Below are positions 1 to 5,892 of a DNA stretch of 7,110 bases, piece after piece (position 1 is the stretch's first letter; every line of letters starts with the position of its first letter). The stretch is from JBDTLH01 sp039934875. GTDB taxonomy: Bacteria; Acidobacteriota; Terriglobia; Terriglobales; Acidobacteriaceae. The notes below the pieces were generated by a model. The model saw only the letters and a program-made list of their open reading frames with translations, was not told the origin of the DNA and did no database searches. Made by a program: the position numbers and the translations under genes. The DNA lies in the NCBI GenBank assembly GCA_039934875.1, contig JBDTLH010000088.1, forward strand, positions 1-7,110, read 5' to 3'.

Positions 1-2
1 TG

Positions 3-1253
3 AGCGGCGCCAATCTGGAGAAGAAACTCACCTTTGTGCTCGATGACTCCTCTCTCCTTGAGGATGACGAGAACGCGCATGATCTGCCTGACTTTCTCCG
101 CCTGGCGACCGCCCTCGCGCTGCGCAAACGATTCATCGCCAAGCTGACGCTCAGCGCGCTGCTGATCGGGAGCGTGGCCGCGTTCCTGCTTCCCAACCGC
201 TATACCGCAACCGTGAAAATACTCCCTCCCCAGCAGACCCAATCCTCCGCCGCCGCCCTCCTCACTTCCTTGAGCGGAAGCGGCATAGGGTCACTCGCCT
301 CCGCCGCGGGCAAAGACTTGGGAATCAAGAACCCCAATGACCTCTATGTTGGAATGCTTAAGACCCGCCCCGTTGCCGACGCTCTGATCCAGCGCTTCGA
401 TCTGCGAACCGAATATAAATCCAAAGACATGACCGCGGCACGCGCCGAGCTCGCGGACCAAACCAGCATCGTCTCCGGCAAGGAGGGCTTCATCAGCGTC
501 TCTGTGGTGGATAAACAGAAAAAGCGCGCCGCGGAAATCGCCAACAGCTACATTCAGGAGCTGCGCAATATGACTCAGAGGCTGGCCTTGACCGAGGCCT
601 CGCAGCAGAGGTTGTTCTACGAGCAGCAGCTTAAGCAGGCCAAGGATGAGCTCGCCAACGCGGAGATTGATCTCAAGCTGGCGCAGCAGAAGAGCGGCGT
701 CATCCAACTCGATGCGCAAGCCAAGTCCATCATCGAAGAGATTGGCCAAGCAAGAGCGCTGATCGCCGCCAAGCGGGTCGAGGTCCAGTCGCTGCGCTCC
801 TTCGCCACCGACGGCAATCCCGACGTGCAGCTTGCCCAACATGAGTTGTCCGCCATGCAAGCCGAGCTCAGCCGCCTTGAAAAACAAAGCGGCGCTCCGG
901 ATAGCTATGAGGTCGCACTCAAAGACGTTCCCGCAGCCGCTGTCGAATATGTCCGCAAAATGCGCGAGCTCAAATATCGCGAAACGTTATATGAACTGCT
1001 GGCGAAGCAATACGAAATGGCCCGGCTGGATGAAGCCAAGACCGCCGCCGTGATCCAGGTCGTCGAACCCGCCACCGAACCCGACCGCAAGAGCTCCCCC
1101 CAACGCACCCTGTTCGTTCTCCTCTCCGCCATGGCGGGATGCTTTGTTGCCTGCCTCCTGGTACTCGCCCAAACCTGGAGGGAACGCGTCAACGCCGATC
1201 CCCAACGCTCCCAGCAGCTCGCAGCCTTCCGCATTGCCGTCATGGGCAAGTAA
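3..1253 (+). CDS. Wzz-like polysaccharide co-polymerase / chain-length determinant protein (5' end at or just beyond window edge)
   Basis: Inner-membrane protein of the Wzz/GumC type, expected to control the chain length of the polysaccharide made by the Wzy polymerase. Counting from the GTG at 36 (405 residues), it has a first membrane helix at about 35-53, then the typical Wzz segment with YTATVKILPP just outside the membrane. A long Gln/Glu/Ala-rich periplasmic coiled coil runs from about 185 to 285 and resumes near 305-335. A Pro/Ser-containing stretch, EPATEPDRKSSPQR (about 344-357), comes just before the second helix at about 358-379. This is the classic layout; the C-terminal tail is only about 25 residues, so there is no fused tyrosine autokinase domain. 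The start is uncertain. The frame is open leftward to base 3, and the TGA at 1-3 would form an ATGA overlap if the preceding base is A, giving a protein starting MSGANLEKKL. The GTG at 36 is the only standard start inside the window and has only a distant GGAG at 17-20. The flippase gene begins 3 bases downstream. Family call is confident; exact length is not. Confidence 0.88.
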   Translation, partial: SGANLEKKLTFVLDDSSLLEDDENAHDLPDFLRLATALALRKRFIAKLTLSALLIGSVAAFLLPNRYTATVKILPPQQTQSSAAALLTSLSGSGIGSLASAAGKDLGIKNPNDLYVGMLKTRPVADALIQRFDLRTEYKSKDMTAARAELADQTSIVSGKEGFISVSVVDKQKKRAAEIANSYIQELRNMTQRLALTEASQQRLFYEQQLKQAKDELANAEIDLKLAQQKSGVIQLDAQAKSIIEEIGQARALIAAKRVEVQSLRSFATDGNPDVQLAQHELSAMQAELSRLEKQSGAPDSYEVALKDVPAAAVEYVRKMRELKYRETLYELLAKQYEMARLDEAKTAAVIQVVEPATEPDRKSSPQRTLFVLLSAMAGCFVACLLVLAQTWRERVNADPQRSQQLAAFRIAVMGK

Positions 1254-1256
1254 TCC

Positions 1257-2540
1257 ATGAATACTGTCCTCACCCATCGCGATGCTAATGTCCTGCTCCA
1301 GGACCGCGCCGTTCCTTCGCTGCGCGCCAACTTCCGCTGGACCTTCGCCGGACAATTGCTCTATTCCCTCTGCCAATGGGCGATGATCTCCATCCTCGCA
1401 AAAGCCGGCAGCAGCGCCGTGGTTGGTGAATTCGCGCTCGGCCTCGCCATCTCCGCCCCGGTCTTCATGCTTACCAATCTCAGCCTGCGCGCGGTGCAGG
1501 CCACTGACGCCCGCTCCAGCTTCGAATTCGCCGACTACTTCAGCCTCCGCGTGCTGACGTCCTTCATCGGTCTGTTTGCCGTGGCTCTCATTACGCTCGG
1601 CCTCCACGCCGATCGCTCCACCAAATTCGTCGTGCTGCTGGTCGCCGTATCGAAGGCGGTTGAGTCGTTGAGCAACGTGATCGCCGGCCTGCTGCAAAAG
1701 TTCGAGCGCCTCGACCAGGTGGCAATCAGCCTGATTTTCCGCGGCGGCCTCTCGCTCGCGGCATTCGGCGGAGCATTCCACCACTGGCGCAGTCTGATCG
1801 CCGCCGTTGCCGCCCTGGTGATTGCCTGGAGCCTGACCTTCGCAATCTACGATATCGCGCGCGCCCTGGCTGTGCTCAAAGGCGCCGGCTTCTTCCGCTT
1901 CCGCCGTGCATCCCTGCAGAAGCTGCTCACTCTAAGCGCGCCGCTCGGAGTGGTGATGGCGCTCTCTTCGCTCAACATCAATATCCCCCGTTATGTGCTG
2001 GTCAAATATCTCGGAGAGGCCGACTTGGGCGTCTTCGCCTCCCTCTCTTATCTGCTGATCGCGGTCACATTGATCGTCAATGCGCTCGGACAGTCGGCTT
2101 CCGCCCGCCTCTCGCGCCTCTTCGCCGCGGGCGACCTGGAAGGGTTCCGCGGCATCCTCAAAAAGCTGCTGCTCCTCGCCGCCTTCATCCCCGCGCTCGG
2201 AATTCCCATCGCTCTGCTCTTCGGACGCCCTCTCCTCTCTCTCCTGTACCGCCCGGAATACGGCAACCATGTCGGCGTGCTGGTGATCATGGTAATCACC
2301 GCCGCCCTCACCGCCATCGGCTCCTTCATGGGATACGGCATGACCGCCGTCCACGCTTTTCGCGCCCAGGTGCCGGTCATGGCCGCCACCCTCACCAGCA
2401 CCATCGTGCTCTGCTTCATGCTCATTCCCCGCATGGGATTAATCGGCGCCGCGCTCGCCCTGCTGGCGTCTGAGGTGGTATATGCCGGCGGTCTGGCGTT
2501 CGGCCTTTATCGTGCCTTGAACGCCGCTGGGGGCTGGTAA
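1257..2540 (+). CDS. Wzx-like oligosaccharide flippase (MOP superfamily)
   Basis: Polytopic inner-membrane protein of 427 residues, the usual size for Wzx/RfbX-type flippases that move undecaprenyl-diphosphate-linked repeat units to the periplasmic face. Hydrophobic stretches occur throughout. The clearer ones are near residues 29-48, 56-76, 97-117, 122-145, 155-172, 178-200, 225-240, 256-278, 303-323, 338-360, 372-391 and 394-418, consistent with about 12 helices. The segment INIPRYVLVKYLGEADLGVF (241-260), at the start of the second half, is typical of this family, in which an Arg near a helix start follows an N-x-P or D-type motif. The ATG lies 3 bases after the TAA of the Wzz-like gene. 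The Shine-Dalgarno is weak (GGG near 1244-1246), so translation probably depends on coupling to the upstream gene. GC is high, like the Wzz-like gene. The transported glycan cannot be predicted from sequence. Confidence 0.9.
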   Translation: MNTVLTHRDANVLLQDRAVPSLRANFRWTFAGQLLYSLCQWAMISILAKAGSSAVVGEFALGLAISAPVFMLTNLSLRAVQATDARSSFEFADYFSLRVLTSFIGLFAVALITLGLHADRSTKFVVLLVAVSKAVESLSNVIAGLLQKFERLDQVAISLIFRGGLSLAAFGGAFHHWRSLIAAVAALVIAWSLTFAIYDIARALAVLKGAGFFRFRRASLQKLLTLSAPLGVVMALSSLNINIPRYVLVKYLGEADLGVFASLSYLLIAVTLIVNALGQSASARLSRLFAAGDLEGFRGILKKLLLLAAFIPALGIPIALLFGRPLLSLLYRPEYGNHVGVLVIMVITAALTAIGSFMGYGMTAVHAFRAQVPVMAATLTSTIVLCFMLIPRMGLIGAALALLASEVVYAGGLAFGLYRALNAAGGW

Positions 2541-2542
2541 AG

Positions 2543-3667
2543 ATGCGTATTCTTCATGTGGTCGGAAGCCTGAATTGCGGCGGAGCAGAGAACTGGATCA
2601 TGGATGTTCTACGCCACATCGATCGCCAGAGCTTTCAATTCGACTTCCTGGTTCACCATCATGGGCCCAGCCACTTTCACGCCGAGGCAGAATCCTTGGG
2701 CGCTCGCGTCATCCCCTGCCTTTCACCCTCCAGTCCTCTGCGCTATGGAAAGAATTTCCTGCGCATCCTTCGCGAATACGGCCCCTATGACTGCGTTCAC
2801 AGCCATGTCCATCACTTCACCGGATATGTGATGTTGCTCTCCAGGTTCGCCGGTGTCCCGCTGCGCATTGCCCATAGCCATACCGGACACAAAGAGACGG
2901 GCATCCCCATAGCGCGGCGCAATTATCTCCGCGCTATGGAATTCCTGGTTCGCCGCTTTGCCACCAGAGGCATAGCCGTAAGCGGCGTTGCGGGAGACTC
3001 GCTCTTCCATAAAAATTGGAGATCGGACGCGAAGTGGTCTATACAACCCAATGGCATCGATGTGGATCGCTTCAGGGCAGTCGGAAACCGTGCCGCTGCA
3101 CCGGCCTCGCTCGGCATTCCCCAAACCGCGTTTGTGGTCGGACACGTAGGTCGCTTCGTCGAAGCCAAGAACCACCGCTTCTTTATTGAAATTGCGCAGC
3201 AGTTATCTCGGTTGCAACCGCATGCCCACTATCTCCTGGTAGGGGATGGCCCATTGCGCAAAGAAATTGAGATAGCAGTCGCCCATAAAGGCCTCGCGGG
3301 AAAGTTTACCTTTGCCGGGGTCCGCTCCGACGTACCCAGCTTGCTCGGCTGCATGGACGTGTTTCTTTTTCCCTCTCAATACGAGGGATTGCCGCTGGCT
3401 TTGTTAGAGGCGCAGGCGGCTGGCATTCCTTGTGTGATCTCAGATCGGATTTCCCCGGAGGCGGATGCCGGCATCGGGGGAGTGTATGAATTGGCCTTGA
3501 GCGAACCGTCGCAAAGCTGGGCGCGGAAAATGCTCTGTTTCCACCAGAATTGTTGCCGAGCTAAAGACATCAGCCCTTCGATAAGATCAATCGACCAATC
3601 GGCGATTCAACTCATAAGAACATACTTAACAGTCGACGACAAAATGCGGGGCTGCGCTCAATCGTGA
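2543..3667 (+). CDS. GT4-family (GT-B fold) glycosyltransferase
   Basis: Cytoplasmic retaining glycosyltransferase of 374 residues, expected to add one sugar to the lipid-linked repeat unit. The N-terminal Rossmann domain opens with MRILHVVGSLNCGGAENWIM, whose GGAE loop is typical of GT4 acceptor domains. Further motifs are HSHVHH (86-91), HSHTGHKE (111-118) and the linker IQPNGIDVDRF (167-177). The C-terminal donor domain has GHVGRFVEAKNH (200-211), LLVGDGPL (231-238) and the EX7E pair E281/E289 in YEGLPLALLEA, which normally contacts the nucleotide-sugar. The ATG is 2 bases after the flippase stop, with a G-rich run at about 2529-2533 as a possible Shine-Dalgarno. The last 45 or so residues (from about 330, CFHQNCC onwards) follow the family poorly, and GC falls there. 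The ending RSIDQSAIQLIRTYL still resembles the usual terminal helix, so I see no truncation. Donor and acceptor sugars are unknown. The TGA stop overlaps a GTG at 3664. Confidence 0.9.
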   Translation: MRILHVVGSLNCGGAENWIMDVLRHIDRQSFQFDFLVHHHGPSHFHAEAESLGARVIPCLSPSSPLRYGKNFLRILREYGPYDCVHSHVHHFTGYVMLLSRFAGVPLRIAHSHTGHKETGIPIARRNYLRAMEFLVRRFATRGIAVSGVAGDSLFHKNWRSDAKWSIQPNGIDVDRFRAVGNRAAAPASLGIPQTAFVVGHVGRFVEAKNHRFFIEIAQQLSRLQPHAHYLLVGDGPLRKEIEIAVAHKGLAGKFTFAGVRSDVPSLLGCMDVFLFPSQYEGLPLALLEAQAAGIPCVISDRISPEADAGIGGVYELALSEPSQSWARKMLCFHQNCCRAKDISPSIRSIDQSAIQLIRTYLTVDDKMRGCAQS

Positions 3668-3762
3668 AACTTTTAGTGCTCTTCGTCTTGTTGGCATCAC
3701 GGTACCTTCTCGTTGCCGCTTTTCTCGGCAATCAGGAGAGGCACATTGCCTCGCAGTATTGA
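3664..3762 (+). pseudogene. Probable out-of-frame N-terminus of the Wzy-like polymerase
   Basis: A GTG at 3664 overlaps the TGA of the upstream glycosyltransferase (GTGA), the classic form of translational coupling. It opens 32 codons ending at the TGA at 3760-3762. The peptide begins MKLLVLFVLLASRYLLVAAF and ends GNQERHIASQY, which is a convincing membrane helix (about residues 3-21) followed by a short charged loop. The main polymerase frame lies one base over and lacks a helix at this place, yet carries straight on with SIDFVALSFF, a likely second helix. The simplest reading is that this is the true start of the polymerase and that one base has been lost or two gained somewhere around 3742-3762, by mutation or by sequencing or assembly error. 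The alternative is a genuine small leader peptide that overlaps the start of a shorter polymerase. The sequence alone does not decide between them. Confidence 0.6.
3734..3738 (+). promoter_or_regulatory. Shine-Dalgarno for an internal TTG start of the polymerase
   Basis: AGGAG at 3734-3738 sits 7 bases before a TTG at 3746 that is in frame with the polymerase. This is the best-placed ribosome binding site in the polymerase start region; the TTG at 3713 has none. It lies inside the 32-codon GTG frame, so ribosomes finishing that frame at 3762 would pass over it. It may be chance, because the same bases encode Gln-Glu-Arg in the out-of-frame N-terminus. Confidence 0.4.
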
Positions 3763-4990
3763 CTTTGTGGCCCTCTCTTTCTTCATCTACTATGACCTTG
3801 GATTCGCACTAGAAGCTGCCGGAATCAAGTATGAAAGTACATTCTTCCCGTCTTTTTTCGATGCTTCCGAAAGTGATCAAATACTCGCAATATTTCTGCT
3901 AATAGTTGCACCATGGATTCTAAGGATGGGCTACGCTGTCAGTACTCGCGAGATTCGACGTGGAACGCCGCGATCGAGGATCGGCCAATATCGTGAGCTG
4001 TCGTTTTATATATCATTCCTCGTGATTTGCTTAATAGTATCTGTTTTGTCACTGCATACAGCCTTCGATGCTTCTTCTATCTGGTCAGCGAGATCCCACA
4101 TCGGCGAAGTGTTGGGCCCATATATAATCGTGCTATACGTTCCGCTTGGTATTCTCTCTTTCTTTGTTACTACAAGAGAATCTCATACACTTCGCGGTAA
4201 GCTTTTTACTGCGAGTCTGGTTTTATTTTCTATCGCATCGACGATTGGTGCAGGGGAGCGCACCTTAGTCATATTGCCTTTGTTGTTGGTGTTTGTATTT
4301 GGAGGGCAAATATCATTTACAAAAATCATTGGTGGCGGCGCAGCCGTTATTATGTTATCGGTGCTTCTGTTGCCGATATTCAAGATTCAATTTGCGGAGT
4401 CTAAAGATCTTAGGGCTGTAGCGGCTGACGTGGCGAACGGTGATCTTTCTCGCGCCCCGGTGCTAATAGAATCAATCAAGGAAGCCCGTTTTCTTGGCAC
4501 GAAGGTTATGGGTTATCCAGGCGCAGGATATTGGTACAGCGCCTTGTTGTATGTTCCACGATCCTTAGCGCCAATCAAAGGAGTATCTACCGCTACCGTA
4601 TTTACTGGGAGGGTTACGAACCATTCGATCGAAGGGCTTGATTGGGGATTCGGTATCGGAGCCCTGGACGAGCTCTTGCTCAATTTCGGGTGGTTGCTAC
4701 TTGTCCCAGGGCTTTTGTTGTGCGGATGTCTGCTAGGAGCGGCGGATAGAGCATCGACGGCCATTCCAATGCTAGTTATTCCAGGTAGCCTATCGGCGAT
4801 ATGGTTTCTGGGCTATGACCTGTCCGCCGTACTCCAGCTATTTGGGACGCTGGCAATAGTTGGATCAGCATGGCACTTGCTGTTTGCGGACACAGGTATC
4901 CGAGTACGCTCCCCGCGACTTGTAGACCTAGTGATTACCGCGAACCTAGATCGGATACTTGGCCATTTTAAGAGAGATATCCATTGGTAA
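3746..4990 (+). CDS. Wzy-like O-antigen/oligosaccharide repeat-unit polymerase
   Basis: Polytopic inner-membrane protein that should join flipped repeat units on the periplasmic side. From the TTG at 3746 it has 414 residues; the frame is open back to 3677 with another TTG at 3713. Hydrophobic helices lie near residues 7-26, 45-65, 86-106, 125-142, 153-168, 172-187, 194-213, 310-330, 340-360 and 363-382. Between the last two groups is a long, mostly polar loop of about 95 residues, the hallmark of Wzy proteins. The loop carries YVPRSLAPIKG (269-279) and GIGALDELLLNFGW (303-316); I recognise the P-R-S-L...P and E...NFG patterns from oligosaccharide repeat-unit polymerases. The first helix expected in the family seems to be encoded upstream in another frame, so the gene is either frameshifted or starts late. 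GC is about 38-48% in sampled lines against about 60% around it, and A/T-ending codons are common, which suggests transfer. The TAA overlaps the ATG of the next gene by one base. Confidence 0.82.
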   Translation: MPRSIDFVALSFFIYYDLGFALEAAGIKYESTFFPSFFDASESDQILAIFLLIVAPWILRMGYAVSTREIRRGTPRSRIGQYRELSFYISFLVICLIVSVLSLHTAFDASSIWSARSHIGEVLGPYIIVLYVPLGILSFFVTTRESHTLRGKLFTASLVLFSIASTIGAGERTLVILPLLLVFVFGGQISFTKIIGGGAAVIMLSVLLLPIFKIQFAESKDLRAVAADVANGDLSRAPVLIESIKEARFLGTKVMGYPGAGYWYSALLYVPRSLAPIKGVSTATVFTGRVTNHSIEGLDWGFGIGALDELLLNFGWLLLVPGLLLCGCLLGAADRASTAIPMLVIPGSLSAIWFLGYDLSAVLQLFGTLAIVGSAWHLLFADTGIRVRSPRLVDLVITANLDRILGHFKRDIHW

Positions 4991-4992
4991 TG
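4988..4992 (+). other. TAATG stop/start overlap between polymerase and GT2 genes
   Basis: The TAA of the polymerase shares its last A with the ATG of the GT2 gene. There is no strong Shine-Dalgarno at the right distance for this ATG, so ribosome re-initiation is likely. This point also coincides with the right edge of the low-GC segment. Confidence 0.6.
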
Positions 4993-5892
4993 ATCAACGC
5001 GCAGCATCTGCCCCTCATCTCCATCGCCATGCCCGTCTATAACTGCGAAGCCACCATAGGCGAAGCAATCGCCTCCATTATCAATCAGGACTTCACCGAT
5101 TGGGAGCTGCTCATCATCGATGATGGCTCTACCGACCGAACTGCGGAACAGGCCCGGTTGTTCACTGACTCTCGTATCCGGGTTCTAGACGGCGGCGATA
5201 ACCAACATCTCCCGAAGAGATTGAACCAGGCGGTTAGGCTCGCCCGCGGCTCCTATTTCGCGCGCATGGACGGCGACGATATCAGCTATCCCGGGCGGCT
5301 CCGCGAGCAACTCGAGTACCTCGAGCAGAACCCGCAAGTTGATCTACTGGGCGGCAGCATCCTTATCTTCGGCAGCACGGGAGACCCCATCGGTCTTCGT
5401 CAGGCGCGACCCAGCCACAATAAGATTTGCGGCACGCCCTGGCGTCCTGCTTGTCTCGCTCATGTGACCTGGATGGGCCGCCGCGAGTGGTTCCAACGCA
5501 ACCTCTACCGAGAGGACTTGACCCACGCCCAAGACCGCGAGCTTCTGACCCGCACCCGCCGCAAAGCGCGCTTCGCATCTCTTCCGGGGGTGTTGGTTGG
5601 AGTGCGGGAGGAAGCGCTCTGCCTGAAAAAACAGATCTTTTCGCGGAAGCAATACTTCAAGGCGCTTTGCCGCGAAGGAGTCCGGCAACGAGATCCCGCG
5701 CTGCTCCTGGTCAGTGCTCCGTTGGAAATAGCGAAGCTTGTTGTGGATATCACAGCCATCCAATCCGGCCTGAACTACCGATTGCTACCGCACCGCATTC
5801 CCAACGTGTCACAAGATGATGCTGAACGGTGGATGTCAGTTCTAGACGAAACTCGGGAGACGGCAGCGCAATATGAAAACGCTTCTGTATGA
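4990..5892 (+). CDS. GT2-family (GT-A fold) glycosyltransferase
   Basis: Cytoplasmic inverting glycosyltransferase of 300 residues, expected to add a sugar to the growing repeat unit. It opens with ISIAMPVYNCEATIGEAIAS (10-29), the standard GT2 nucleotide-binding strand. DDGSTD (44-49) follows, then the metal-binding ARMDGDDISYPGRL (91-104) with its DXD-type DGDD. A downstream AQDREL (180-185) stands where the family usually has an E-D pair that supplies the catalytic base; here the first acid is Gln but the Asp remains. The C-terminal third has a mildly hydrophobic helix (about 237-254) but no clear membrane span. The ATG at 4990 is preferred because it forms a TAATG overlap with the polymerase stop. 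A TTG at 4984, six bases upstream in frame and 7 bases after GAGAG (4972-4976), is possible. Codon use is GC-rich, unlike the polymerase. Sugar specificity is unknown. Confidence 0.9.
   Translation: MINAQHLPLISIAMPVYNCEATIGEAIASIINQDFTDWELLIIDDGSTDRTAEQARLFTDSRIRVLDGGDNQHLPKRLNQAVRLARGSYFARMDGDDISYPGRLREQLEYLEQNPQVDLLGGSILIFGSTGDPIGLRQARPSHNKICGTPWRPACLAHVTWMGRREWFQRNLYREDLTHAQDRELLTRTRRKARFASLPGVLVGVREEALCLKKQIFSRKQYFKALCREGVRQRDPALLLVSAPLEIAKLVVDITAIQSGLNYRLLPHRIPNVSQDDAERWMSVLDETRETAAQYENASV
5889..5892 (+). other. ATGA stop/start overlap between GT2 and second GT4 genes
   Basis: The ATG of the last gene overlaps the TGA of the GT2 gene by the classic four-base ATGA. No good Shine-Dalgarno is visible just upstream, so the two genes are probably translationally coupled. 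Confidence 0.7.

Larger units (their letters stand above)
3541..4989. other. Low-GC segment with foreign-looking composition
   Basis: Sampled 60-base lines in this segment have about 38-48% GC, against about 60% in the Wzz-like, flippase and GT2 genes. The change is gradual on the left, within the last part of the GT4 gene, and sharp on the right, where the GT2 gene at 4990 returns at once to GC-rich codons. No inverted repeats, transposase fragments or tRNA genes mark the edges. This fits replacement of a polymerase cassette by homologous recombination in flanking genes. Low GC is also common for wzy genes in general, so transfer is an inference. Confidence 0.6.

Noticed and set aside
291..887. 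Minus-strand open frame of 198 codons inside the Wzz-like gene
   Set aside because: It mirrors the coiled-coil codons of the real gene; there is no recognisable family or ribosome binding site.
987..1784. Long open frame on the minus strand (265 codons), spanning the end of the Wzz-like gene and the start of the flippase gene
   Set aside because: It is antisense to two clearly recognised proteins, has Glu/Gly/Ala/His-rich composition typical of the complement of GC-rich codons, and shows no domain. The high third-position GC explains it.
3668..3745. Possible promoter or terminator in the gap before the polymerase start
   Set aside because: No hairpin followed by a T run and no convincing -35/-10 pair; the stretch reads as coding in the frame of the GTG at 3664.
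3757..3763. Programmed +1 frameshift at TAT TGA C, resembling the prfB site
   Set aside because: The tRNA reading TAT cannot re-pair properly with ATT, and the AGGAG lies about 20 bases upstream rather than a few. A mutation or sequence error is simpler.
5344..5763. Overlapping open frames on both strands inside the GT2 gene
   Set aside because: They are lost against the intact GT2 motifs in the main frame and have Arg/Pro/Ser/Ala-rich low-information sequences.
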